This document shows, piece by piece, positions 48,841 through 56,417 of a stretch of DNA of 64,000 nt. The notes beneath the pieces are model-generated. The model was not told the origin of the DNA. It saw only the letters and a list, made by a program, of their open reading frames with translations, and searched no databases. Numbering within the stretch: position 1 is the stretch's first letter; every line of letters starts with the position of its first letter. The translations under genes and the position numbers were made by a program. The stretch lies in contig NZ_AP024900.1 of the NCBI RefSeq assembly GCF_024347075.1, positions 868,001-932,000 on the forward strand, written 5' to 3'. The DNA is from Vibrio rarus. GTDB taxonomy: Bacteria; Pseudomonadota; Gammaproteobacteria; Enterobacterales; Vibrionaceae.

Positions 48841-50062
48841 TGGCTATTTCCTTGATTTTATGTACAACAGTTCCAGCGCTACAGTTCATTAGAATGTCCT
48901 CTTTGTAAATCATGACTTCTTGAACACTGTATATATGCTTAATTTTTATTTCGCTGAACGGATCTGTAATACTCGCGTTATCAATTTGCATTTCGTCGGG
49001 CATTGGTACTTTATCTATTTCCATGAGCACATTAGGTGGATATTCTGTTCTTGTCGGCTTTCTGTTTTTATTTGTAACAATAAATACCGTAGAATCTTTC
49101 TTTAGATCTTTTAAATCTGTATTGTATAGAACAGGGATAGATTCTAGCCAAAGTCCATCGACTTCACAATATACAACCCTCAGAGTCTCTTTTAATTGCT
49201 CAAGTTTAGAAGAGTCAATGTTGCCATCATTTTTAAAAGAAACTACCGATAATACTTCAAGAAAACCTATCCAATAATCTTTATCAAAAATATTATTGCT
49301 ATTTACCGATAAACAGTTTCCGTATACATTGATAATATCTTCGATGCTCAATGTATCAGCAACAATTTCCGCCTTACGTTTCAAGCAGCGACTGACAAGC
49401 TCTTTGTTCAATGTCATGTCTTTCAACTTGAAAGTATGATCAGTTAACAGCTCTAATGTAACTGTAGTCAGGCTTTCTAAATTACTGTCATTATTGTTTG
49501 CGTTTGTAATTATTTCTTCAAAAAACTTAGTTGGTACTGCCGACGTACGACCTAGATTTTCTTTATCATCTCTGTTTGTCATTTCGCATTGTATAGCGAT
49601 TAACTCATTGCTAGAGTCTCTTTTTGTAACGGGACCGCCCGACATACCATCGATTTCATCAAACTCAGGTATACCGGCAATCTCCAACTCCAAAACCCCA
49701 TCATCATTGGTTTCATGAGTGACACCATAATCAAATCTAAACTTATTAGGTGCGGTCCTGCATTTTGGAAAGCCTGCTAAAACAATGCGTTGTTCATTAC
49801 ATTCAGAAGTTGTAATGATGTAATCTTGAAGGTCAGTTACTTTTTGCACTTGGAGTATTGCCGCATCTACTCCTTCGTGAACTAAAGGTTTACCTATGAC
49901 TTCGATCGTTTCATTTGTATTTGAGACTGGGTTTTTCCATTCGATATTGTTGCAGTCGTTCAAGAGGTGCTTTGCAGTCAATACATAGTCATATGTACTA
50001 TTATACAGTTTAAACAAGCATCCAGAACCTTCATTTACTTGAACGCAACCTTTTCTCCTCAT
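48827..50062 (-). CDS. Trypsin-like protease with ABC-3C C-terminal domain
   Basis: A 411-aa protein from the ATG at 50062, which overlaps the preceding stop as ATGA. An upstream ATG at 50113 is less likely. Residues 1-190 form a chymotrypsin-fold protease: GSGCLF entry, His32 (TAKHLL), Asp66 (HEGVDAAIL) and Ser141 in GMSGGPV. The ~200-aa C-terminal part is unlike proteases and fits the domain that docks effectors to the ABC-3C middle protein. All three catalytic residues are present, so it is probably active, and likely held in check until infection. Confidence 0.82.
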   Translation of the reverse strand: MRRKGCVQVNEGSGCLFKLYNSTYDYVLTAKHLLNDCNNIEWKNPVSNTNETIEVIGKPLVHEGVDAAILQVQKVTDLQDYIITTSECNEQRIVLAGFPKCRTAPNKFRFDYGVTHETNDDGVLELEIAGIPEFDEIDGMSGGPVTKRDSSNELIAIQCEMTNRDDKENLGRTSAVPTKFFEEIITNANNNDSNLESLTTVTLELLTDHTFKLKDMTLNKELVSRCLKRKAEIVADTLSIEDIINVYGNCLSVNSNNIFDKDYWIGFLEVLSVVSFKNDGNIDSSKLEQLKETLRVVYCEVDGLWLESIPVLYNTDLKDLKKDSTVFIVTNKNRKPTRTEYPPNVLMEIDKVPMPDEMQIDNASITDPFSEIKIKHIYSVQEVMIYKEDILMNCSAGTVVHKIKEIANDFI

Positions 50063-51117
50063 AGTTCTATTTCCGTTGTTGGGTGGGTAGAAAACTGAGG
50101 ATAACCAACACAATCGACCTCACTAAAAATTGTGTTAACAAATTCCGGATAATTAAAATAGATCTGAGCCGCATTATTACAATCAATTATACGAGCTAAA
50201 CACGTCTTATCAGGGTGGCCGTGGTACTTACCATTAGTACTTATGATATATTTAGACGTTTCTACTGATTCTAGTAGGGTTCTAGATGTACTTTTCTTAC
50301 TCCCATGGTGTGATATTTTAATGAATTCGACATTGATTTTATTATCTTTATCGTAACCAAGTAAGCTTAGCGCCTTGGTTACATCTGTAGGGCCTGCGTC
50401 AGCCAGAAACAGGAATTTTCTATCTTCAAAAGTAACAACAAAAGAAATCGAACTAAGGTTCTGAACTTTCTTATCTTCCACAAAATGATCTTTATTCAAG
50501 AGTTGCTTGATGGATGATTTGTGATCTATGTTCGTCGCGGTACATAGGTCTGGTTGTTCTGTAACCCACAGATCAAGGAGGGCACTTAGAGTGTTGGAGA
50601 ATGGAGTGAGAACATGAATCTCTAAGCCATGAAAATCCTCTTTATAACCATTTGTAACATAACCATTGTGGGTTATGTCTAAATCAGACAGTAACTCCTC
50701 AAGAGTTTTGCCTTGCCCGCTACTGGTTTTAGTTCCTTCGGATTGACAAACGAACGTATCGTCATTAACTACAGTGTTGTTTTCTACATGTTTTATTATC
50801 TGCTTTGGTGAGTTAAACCAAACTTTCTTAACTTTACTAGCAACCTGTTGGTCCTTCGAAAACCACTTGAGAATTCCACCTATGTGATCATCGTCTATGT
50901 GGGTTACAACCAACAAGTCAATCTGATCTACTGCGTCAGTGAGAACTTTAAGTGGACCATCTTCTGTCTTTTTCTTCTTTTTTTTGTCAGATCGTTGCAA
51001 GTAAGTCGAACTGGGACCACCGTCTATCAGTATGTTTCTATGGACACCAGCTTCGTCCCAAAAGGAGATATGTATACAATCGCCATGTTCAGCTTTCAAA
51101 AAATCAACATTAAGCAT
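50059..51117 (-). CDS. MBL-fold (ComEC-type) metallo-hydrolase
   Basis: A 352-aa metallo-beta-lactamase-fold protein. The metal site is clear: THIDDDHIGG (His73, Asp75, Asp77, His78), LFLADAG and ISHHGSKKS. The ILIDGGPSSTYLQ start is typical of the ComEC/Rec2 branch, many of which act on nucleic acids. No membrane helices are present, so it is cytosolic. A Lys run (DKKKKKK) at about 44-50 is notable. It is first gene of the four-gene operon. MBL plus trypsin-like protease is also the accessory set of type I AVAST (Avs1) defence. Confidence 0.85.
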   Translation of the reverse strand: MLNVDFLKAEHGDCIHISFWDEAGVHRNILIDGGPSSTYLQRSDKKKKKKTEDGPLKVLTDAVDQIDLLVVTHIDDDHIGGILKWFSKDQQVASKVKKVWFNSPKQIIKHVENNTVVNDDTFVCQSEGTKTSSGQGKTLEELLSDLDITHNGYVTNGYKEDFHGLEIHVLTPFSNTLSALLDLWVTEQPDLCTATNIDHKSSIKQLLNKDHFVEDKKVQNLSSISFVVTFEDRKFLFLADAGPTDVTKALSLLGYDKDNKINVEFIKISHHGSKKSTSRTLLESVETSKYIISTNGKYHGHPDKTCLARIIDCNNAAQIYFNYPEFVNTIFSEVDCVGYPQFSTHPTTEIEL

Positions 51118-51491
51118 CTACGAACTCCGAAATACAAACCACTTAAAGTACAATGCGTTACATTATGTGATATCTACTTGTAGTTCTCAAACACTTATAG
51201 TCTATTAGTGTCTTATTAGCTCGCTTTCATCGAACCTGAGAGTGGGCTTTTTTCTCTTTTAAATACCTTTGATTCAGACACAAGAACCGCCCCAAGTCGT
51301 TTCTTACCACAAAGAGCGAAGGGAATTTTTGTGGATGGTTACACAACGGCATTTAATCAGCACCTAACCTAATCTTATAGCTAGCTTTGTCATCTATAGT
51401 TATTCATATTTTACTAATTTAGCAAAGGTACTGAGAAATAATTGTCCAAAAATGAGTTGAAGGGTCTGCGCAATTTCTATGAATTTTCGAT
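51118..51491. other. Intergenic region upstream of the MBL operon
   Basis: This holds the leftward promoter of the four-gene operon and the downstream region of the helicase gene. No gene is supported. A CTGAGAGTGGGCTTTTTTCTC segment near 51,237-51,257 has a T-run on the plus strand but no good stem. Confidence 0.4.
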
Positions 51492-52907
51492 TCATGGATT
51501 TTGAAAGCGGAACACATCAACAATTTGCTGTCTAAAATCACCCACTACGTCGAAGTAGTGGCAATGTTCTTCAAAGCTGTGCTTAGACAAGGTCTCTACT
51601 TTTCGTTCAGATTTAGTTGATTGTGTTTGGCCCCATGAAATCTGAGTGCTTGAACCTTTTATGCTTGAGTAGTTTGGTGTCCGCGTGTTGTGAGTTTCTG
51701 GAAATTCAGGGCTGTTATTAGGCATGAGCTCTCGAAAGACGACATCGTTCAAAGGGATCTCCTCTGCGACTCGGCTTGCATAAGTCACTAAACTGGGCTC
51801 GGCAAAAGTATATAACCACGCTTCTTGGTTTATCCCTTTGTTCATCCTTAGAATACGCCCTAAGACTTGCCTGAAGTATAGCTCAGTCTTAACTTTACTA
51901 AGGTGGCAACACACTTGAAGCCTAGGGATATCTGTTCCTTCGCTAATCATTCCAACACTCACTACCCAATCGGAATCGCTGCTTCTGAAATCATCGATGA
52001 TCCCTGACGGGTCGTCATGCTTGTAAGTGACAAGAACCGCCTTTTTATTAAACTCTTCGGAAAGCATAGTATGTATTCTTATCGCGTGTTCAACGGATGC
52101 CGCCACAACTAATCCTGCGGCGTTTGGTTTCTTTTCCTGAATAGCATCTAGCTTTTTTAAACCTAATTTTATCAGGTATCTTATGCAGGTATCGTCGGTA
52201 ATGATGCTTTGATAATAGCCAAAAGGTTCATCCAGATATTCACGTATGGATGAGAAGTGGCGAGTTTCTGAGTCGTTAGATTTTGCAGTGATCATTTCGT
52301 TGTCGACTAAGACAATACTGGGTAAGCGACATACTTTATCTTTAACCGCTTGGCTTAACCCATAAACGTAGTTGCATTCGATTTCAGTTGTATCGATGTT
52401 GTAGCTTGATAGGCTTACCGGTGCTTTATCAGAACGCCATGGTGTGCCGGTTAATGAAAGCGTGTATCGAGCATGGGATTGTATGTGTTGAATGATTTTC
52501 TCACCCCATGCGTTCGCTTCTGTCATGTTGAGCCCCGCGCAATGATGAATTTCATCAACGACAACCAGGACTCGGTGAGTTTGTAGCAAAGACCAAAAGT
52601 AGTCATCAAAGTACTGCAAACCTTGATAGGTATACGAGGCACCTAACGCTCCAATCGCGCCATCAAAACGGCAGTTTAGGTGATTCTTAAAGGTGTAAGC
52701 TAACCCCAGCGATATGGCGGTTGATGGTGAAAAGCAAAGGACAAAGTCGATAGCTTTTTGTTTAAATAGCTGAGAGGCAACCTCTGCTGCCATGACAGAC
52801 TTTCCAGCCCCAGGCGTTGCAAGGCAGAGGAAGTGAGATTGACCTTGCTGGTAGTGATGTAGGGCTAATTCAACGCATTCTGCTTGCCATTGGCGCAAAG
52901 CTATCAT
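51492..52907 (-). CDS. SF2 DEAD/DEAH-box helicase of a mobile module
   Basis: A 471-aa superfamily-2 helicase: motif I ATPGAGKS (about residues 30-37), motif II VVDEIHH (DEIH), motif III SLTGTPW, then SEGTDIP and QVLGRILRMN (motif VI) in the second RecA lobe. The ~80-residue C-terminus is Ser/Thr-rich and unlike helicases. No nuclease domain is fused. It overlaps the 180-aa protein gene by 4 bp, so the two likely work together. The family is close to the UvrB/res-type helicases of type III restriction and phage-defence loci. The role here is unknown. Confidence 0.82.
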   Translation of the reverse strand: MIALRQWQAECVELALHHYQQGQSHFLCLATPGAGKSVMAAEVASQLFKQKAIDFVLCFSPSTAISLGLAYTFKNHLNCRFDGAIGALGASYTYQGLQYFDDYFWSLLQTHRVLVVVDEIHHCAGLNMTEANAWGEKIIQHIQSHARYTLSLTGTPWRSDKAPVSLSSYNIDTTEIECNYVYGLSQAVKDKVCRLPSIVLVDNEMITAKSNDSETRHFSSIREYLDEPFGYYQSIITDDTCIRYLIKLGLKKLDAIQEKKPNAAGLVVAASVEHAIRIHTMLSEEFNKKAVLVTYKHDDPSGIIDDFRSSDSDWVVSVGMISEGTDIPRLQVCCHLSKVKTELYFRQVLGRILRMNKGINQEAWLYTFAEPSLVTYASRVAEEIPLNDVVFRELMPNNSPEFPETHNTRTPNYSSIKGSSTQISWGQTQSTKSERKVETLSKHSFEEHCHYFDVVGDFRQQIVDVFRFQNP

Positions 52908-53446
52908 GATAGTGCTAATGCCATTTTAATGGCTCTTATCTGACCAACCAATTTCGAGCTTTGAATTTTGGTTTTGCTCCTTACATCATGCAAACCTTCT
53001 TTTAAATGAGGGAATTCAGAGCTAAGGCCTTGATACGTTTGAAACTCTTGTAAGCAGGCTAAAAAGTCACTTTCACATTGTTCTAGTCTTTCTTGAAGTA
53101 CCGTTTTGGCCGAATTTGATTTGCATCCATGAGATCTACCATGGTTTTCGCTGACTTTGGTAGTGCTGTTGTGTTTCGTTAGTTCCCAGGTTGCTTTTGA
53201 AAACAGCTCAGTCTTTTGATACGTCGCTTTTTTGGTGCCTTTAACGCTTACTTTGCACAGTAGCTGTTTATTTACTAGGCGTAGGATATGTCGGTATACC
53301 AATCGTCTCGCTGCTGCTTTATCTAACGTGGAACCATCGAGAGCCAGGTACCGATCCCTAAGTTCTAATACAGAAAAATCATCAAGTTGATCCTCAATGA
53401 GAATTTGATGGAGAAACGGAATTAGATGAATTGGCTTACTGGACAT
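52904..53446 (-). CDS. Winged-helix-like partner protein of the helicase
   Basis: I do not recognise this 180-aa protein. The first ~95 residues look like a winged helix (FSVLELRDRYLALDGSTLDKAAARRLVYRHILRLVNKQLLCKVSV, then a wing with KKATYQKT). The rest is helical and charged, possibly a coiled coil. It precedes and overlaps the helicase gene. A divergent Xre regulator lies 100 bp away. It may deliver the helicase to DNA or act as its specificity subunit. Confidence 0.65.
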   Translation of the reverse strand: MSSKPIHLIPFLHQILIEDQLDDFSVLELRDRYLALDGSTLDKAAARRLVYRHILRLVNKQLLCKVSVKGTKKATYQKTELFSKATWELTKHNSTTKVSENHGRSHGCKSNSAKTVLQERLEQCESDFLACLQEFQTYQGLSSEFPHLKEGLHDVRSKTKIQSSKLVGQIRAIKMALALS

Positions 53447-53547
53447 TTTGTTTACCGAAATTTCGAGTGGGATTTTAAATGCGGATTATAGTCCGTGGCT
53501 TTATATGCCGCAAGTAAGGATAGTTTTCATTTTAACTTGGATTAAAA

Positions 53548-53760
53548 ATGAAAGACTTAGCGGTTAAATTTGGCTCGAAATTACGTGAGGTACGCAAAGA
53601 AAAAGGCATATCTCAAGATAAACTCGCGTTGATTGCTGACATAGACAGAAGTTACGTTGGCCGCATTGAACGTGGTGAAGTGAATATTACGCTCGAAAAA
53701 GTGTATGGTTTGGCACAAGCCTTAGAATGCAATGTTGTTGATTTGCTGCCAGCGCCTTAG
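53548..53760 (+). CDS. Xre-family DNA-binding regulator
   Basis: A 70-aa single-domain helix-turn-helix protein (LREVRKEKGISQDKLALIADIDRSYVGRIERGEVNITL) of the short Xre/C-protein type. C-proteins time restriction-modification operons. It is divergent from the helicase pair with a 101-bp gap, so it most likely represses or times that promoter. It converges on the resolvase gene. Confidence 0.9.
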   Translation: MKDLAVKFGSKLREVRKEKGISQDKLALIADIDRSYVGRIERGEVNITLEKVYGLAQALECNVVDLLPAP

Positions 53761-53782
53761 AGTAAAAGTGTATTCATACTAT

Positions 53783-54343
53783 TCAAGAACCATTGCGGTT
53801 GTCGTTAAGTATCTTGTATACGCTGTTTCTTGAAATGCCTAGCACACTAGAGATCTGTGTAATTTTTTGATGCTCAGAATGCATACTGATGACTTGTTGC
53901 TTTATTGCGTTCGAGAGCGGTTTCCTACCTTTGTATTTTCCTGCGGCTTTTGCTGCCGCGATCCCTTCAAGTTGACGTTCTCTGCGAATGTTTAATTCAA
54001 ACTCGGCAAAGACGGCCAACATATCGAGAAATGCTTTTCCAGATGCTGAATCTGTTGAGATAGGTTGTTCTAGAGCGCTCAGTAGAATTTGCTGCTCGTT
54101 AAAGGTTTTGACCATCTGTTGCAAATCTAGCACAGACCTAGCGATACGGTCGATTCGTGTAATAACGAGGGTGTCACCGGCCCTTAGGTATCCCATTAGG
54201 TCTACCAAACCTTGACGTTTGATGTCTGACCCTGTGGAAGTATCAGAGAAGATTTTTATACAACCTGCTTCCGTGAGTTTCTGAATCTGAAGATCTAATG
54301 ATTGCTCTGTAGTGGAAACTCGTGCGTAGCCGACCTTGCTCAT
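53783..54343 (-). CDS. Serine recombinase (resolvase/invertase)
   Basis: A 186-aa small serine recombinase with the catalytic ARVST motif (nucleophile Ser10) and the arginine-containing VITRIDRIARSVLDL. It has a helix around AFLDMLAVFAEFELNIRRERQ and a C-terminal helix-turn-helix (ITQISSVLGISRNSVYKIL). The length is full. The palindromic segment just upstream of its start is a candidate crossover site. It could resolve cointegrates of an element or invert a segment. Confidence 0.93.
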   Translation of the reverse strand: MSKVGYARVSTTEQSLDLQIQKLTEAGCIKIFSDTSTGSDIKRQGLVDLMGYLRAGDTLVITRIDRIARSVLDLQQMVKTFNEQQILLSALEQPISTDSASGKAFLDMLAVFAEFELNIRRERQLEGIAAAKAAGKYKGRKPLSNAIKQQVISMHSEHQKITQISSVLGISRNSVYKILNDNRNGS

Positions 54344-54352
54344 TGAATTTGC

Positions 54353-54464
54353 TCATTTAGCATCTAGACTTATTGAACATAGTGTCATTTAAAGTGTTTA
54401 TCCACTCTAAATGAACATTATTGAGCTGCGATGAGTTTGTTGAATTAGGGTATACCTTAAATGA
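54353..54464. promoter_or_regulatory. Candidate resolvase site / operator array
   Basis: TCATTTA occurs at 54353 and 54385, and its complement TAAATGA at 54408 and 54458, a symmetric set in 112 bp. The inner pair is part of a 12-bp inverted repeat with one mismatch (54385-54396 and 54403-54414) around a 6-bp spacer. It lies between the divergent resolvase and the TnsB-like genes, where a res site and shared promoter region are expected. Confidence 0.6.
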
Positions 54465-54517
54465 AAGCTCATAGCAGTATGTTGGAGGAGCCGTTCGTTT
54501 AGAAAAGAGGAAACGCC

Positions 54518-55225
54518 ATGAACTTTCGAGATCCCGACTTAGTGCTGACTAAGCGTTTTCGTGGCGGGAAGAAGTCCTATTTTCAGGTGAATTCATTTGA
54601 TACCGATTGGGTGTCTCTACAAGATATAGAGCATGGTGAATGCTTTTCCTTTAAACGAGCACAGTTAGAAAGCCACATTAACAGCGGCCTTCTTATCGCA
54701 ACGGTCAAAAATAATGTTCCTGACGCTTTATTTATCAATGCCGTCAAAAAGAAAACAAAACCTGCAGCCGTTGGCAAGAAAGCGGAAATTGAAGCTGAAG
54801 TCGACCGTAGGTATTTCTATGTTCGAAAGGTACTTGATTCTGATCTCCCCGTATTATCAGCAACTCGATTAACCCCGTGGATAAGCGAGGTGGCTGAAGA
54901 AATCAAAGATATGTCCCCTCCATCCTATAAAACACTCCTCAGATGGCTCAAAGCGTTTAATGAATCAGGATGGAAAAAGGCGTCGCTGCTGCCGCGTCAT
55001 CATAGTAAAGGTAATCACTCCAATCGATTAGCTCCTGAAGTGGATCGGTTATTAACTGAGGTCGTCACTAAGCATGCTAGATTTTCAGCTAGAGTGAACA
55101 TTGGAAAAGCACATCGAGATTTTATTGAGCGAATGCAGCTGTTGAATGATCACCGACGTGACGAAGGACTACCGGCACTTACTCCAAGTAGCTATGAAAC
55201 GACATTACAGCGTTTCAGAAAGTGA
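54518..55225 (+). CDS. Stand-alone TnsB/TniA N-terminal-like DNA-binding protein 1
   Basis: A 235-aa protein with the layout of the N-terminal half of Tn7 TnsB / Tn5053 TniA transposases. A small beta-rich start (LTKRFRGGKKSYFQVNSF, DIEHGECFSF) is followed by helix-turn-helix domains with SPPSYKTLLRWLKAFNESGW and a closing SSYETTLQRFRK. It stops exactly where the DDE catalytic domain would start, so it cannot transpose. AAGAGG precedes the ATG. A close relative (about 35-40% alike by eye) follows in tandem. It probably binds DNA as a regulator or architectural factor. Confidence 0.75.
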   Translation: MNFRDPDLVLTKRFRGGKKSYFQVNSFDTDWVSLQDIEHGECFSFKRAQLESHINSGLLIATVKNNVPDALFINAVKKKTKPAAVGKKAEIEAEVDRRYFYVRKVLDSDLPVLSATRLTPWISEVAEEIKDMSPPSYKTLLRWLKAFNESGWKKASLLPRHHSKGNHSNRLAPEVDRLLTEVVTKHARFSARVNIGKAHRDFIERMQLLNDHRRDEGLPALTPSSYETTLQRFRK

Positions 55226-55268
55226 CCGCCTGAAATTTAGTTTTTATTGCCCTAGAACGAGATGAATA

Positions 55269-55976
55269 ATGAACTTTAGAGACCCGAATCTTATTCTTGT
55301 GAAACGCTACCGAGGCGGTAAGTGTTCCCACTATCAAGTGAGTGCTGTGACTCGAAGTGAAATTACCATCAAAGACATCGAGCATGGTGGGCACTTTTCC
55401 TTTGCAACAGACCAATTAGAATCCCATATACAAAAAGGGCTGTTGGTTGCTGTTACTAAAGAGACTCTCCCCGAAACTGTATTTATTACCCCTGTAGGCA
55501 AAAAGGCTAAGTCCCAGAAAACGAATCGAGAATTGGAATACGCGAAAGTAATGGAAAGGCGCTACGCGTATGTAAGGGGAGTATTGGACTCTGATGTTCC
55601 CGCGTATACCCAAAAGCGACTGGTTCCGTGGCTGGCTACATTTTCTGAAACTATTGAGGATTCTAATCCACCAAGCTGGCGAACGTTAGCAGAGTGGGTC
55701 AGTGTATACGTGAAATCGGGTTGGCAAAAGAAAGCGTTGAAACCCGCTCATGGGCGCAAGGGTAATCGGAGCCATTATATTGATGACGAAGTTGAAAGGC
55801 TCTTGCGACGCGTAGTAAGGGGTTATTCATTAAGGCAAATCAGAGTGAATTACACGCAAGCACATAATGATTTCTTGAAGCTTGTAGAAACGCTCAATCA
55901 ATCAAGAGTTAAACAAGGATTGAAACCAGTTAAAGCGAGCAGCTATCGCACGACGGTTAACCGGTTTCAGCGTTAA
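55269..55976 (+). CDS. Stand-alone TnsB/TniA N-terminal-like DNA-binding protein 2
   Basis: The second 235-aa protein, the same length as the first and starting with the same MNFRDPNLILVKRYRGGK motif. The helix-turn-helix part is SNPPSWRTLAEWVSVYVKSGW, and the end SSYRTTVNRFQR is at the equivalent position. The DDE catalytic domain is again absent. Identical length and stop point in two diverged paralogues argue against random decay. The gap to the first gene is 43 bp, so they form one operon. Confidence 0.75.
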   Translation: MNFRDPNLILVKRYRGGKCSHYQVSAVTRSEITIKDIEHGGHFSFATDQLESHIQKGLLVAVTKETLPETVFITPVGKKAKSQKTNRELEYAKVMERRYAYVRGVLDSDVPAYTQKRLVPWLATFSETIEDSNPPSWRTLAEWVSVYVKSGWQKKALKPAHGRKGNRSHYIDDEVERLLRRVVRGYSLRQIRVNYTQAHNDFLKLVETLNQSRVKQGLKPVKASSYRTTVNRFQR

Positions 55977-56055
55977 TCTAGTCAGATTTAGAGTCAGTAA
56001 ATCTAAAACGCTAGCAGCAAATAATACAACTGAGGTTGAGCTTTAGTTGTATTAA

Positions 56056-56196
56056 TCAATCTTCGTCTTCGTAATCCCCAGCATATTCATCATTATTAGG
56101 GTTTAACTGATCGGAATGGTTATCTAGGCTATCCCAATATGCGTCATTGTTCGGATTCATACTGTCGCTGCGATCGTCGTTGGATGTTCTACCCAT
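56056..56196 (-). CDS. Tiny acidic Asn-rich protein, 46 aa
   Basis: A complete 47-codon frame (MGRTSNDDRSDSMNPNNDAY...YEDED) with AAAGGAG upstream. It is strongly acidic, with two DxMNPNND / DQLNPNND repeats, and lacks a signal peptide. It directly follows another small gene (2-bp gap) on the same strand. Function is unknown. The composition suggests a disordered protein, such as an inhibitor or an anti-restriction-like DNA mimic, but this is only a guess. Confidence 0.6.
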   Translation of the reverse strand: MGRTSNDDRSDSMNPNNDAYWDSLDNHSDQLNPNNDEYAGDYEDED

Positions 56197-56198
56197 GG

Positions 56199-56342
56199 TT
56201 ATTCTCCTTTGTTTCGCTTGTTGTGTTGAATTTGTTTTCCGCGATTCCCATGCACCTGGTCGTATTGTTTGTTCGTACCATTGGTGCCTTTGTTGGCATT
56301 AGGCATATTGGAGGAATTATCCTGTGGTTTTGTTAGTGCCAT
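56199..56342 (-). CDS. Tiny basic Asn-rich protein, 47 aa
   Basis: A complete 48-codon frame starting MALTKPQDNSSNMPNANKGT and ending in a basic QHNKRNKGE tail, preceded by AAAGGAC. It is 2 bp before the acidic 46-aa gene, and the two form a mini-operon divergent from the 364-aa gene. One is basic and the other acidic, which suggests that they might interact. No family is known to me. Confidence 0.6.
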   Translation of the reverse strand: MALTKPQDNSSNMPNANKGTNGTNKQYDQVHGNRGKQIQHNKRNKGE

Positions 56343-56417
56343 CACTTTGTCCTTTGTTTAGGTTCGATAGTATTCTCTTATCAATCAGAGTCGAAAAAAG
56401 GGACATTTGGCTGAAAT

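Noticed and set aside
48308..51117. MBL and protease genes as a type I AVAST (Avs1) system
   Set aside because: No STAND NTPase is present; the third and fourth genes are a small middle protein and an SMC-like ATPase instead.
51492..52907. Helicase as the res subunit of a type III restriction system
   Set aside because: No mod methylase is adjacent and no nuclease domain is visible at its C-terminus.
54518..55976. TnsB-like genes as a working Tn7-like transposon
   Set aside because: The DDE catalytic domain is missing from both, and no TnsA, TnsC or TniQ gene is present in the window.
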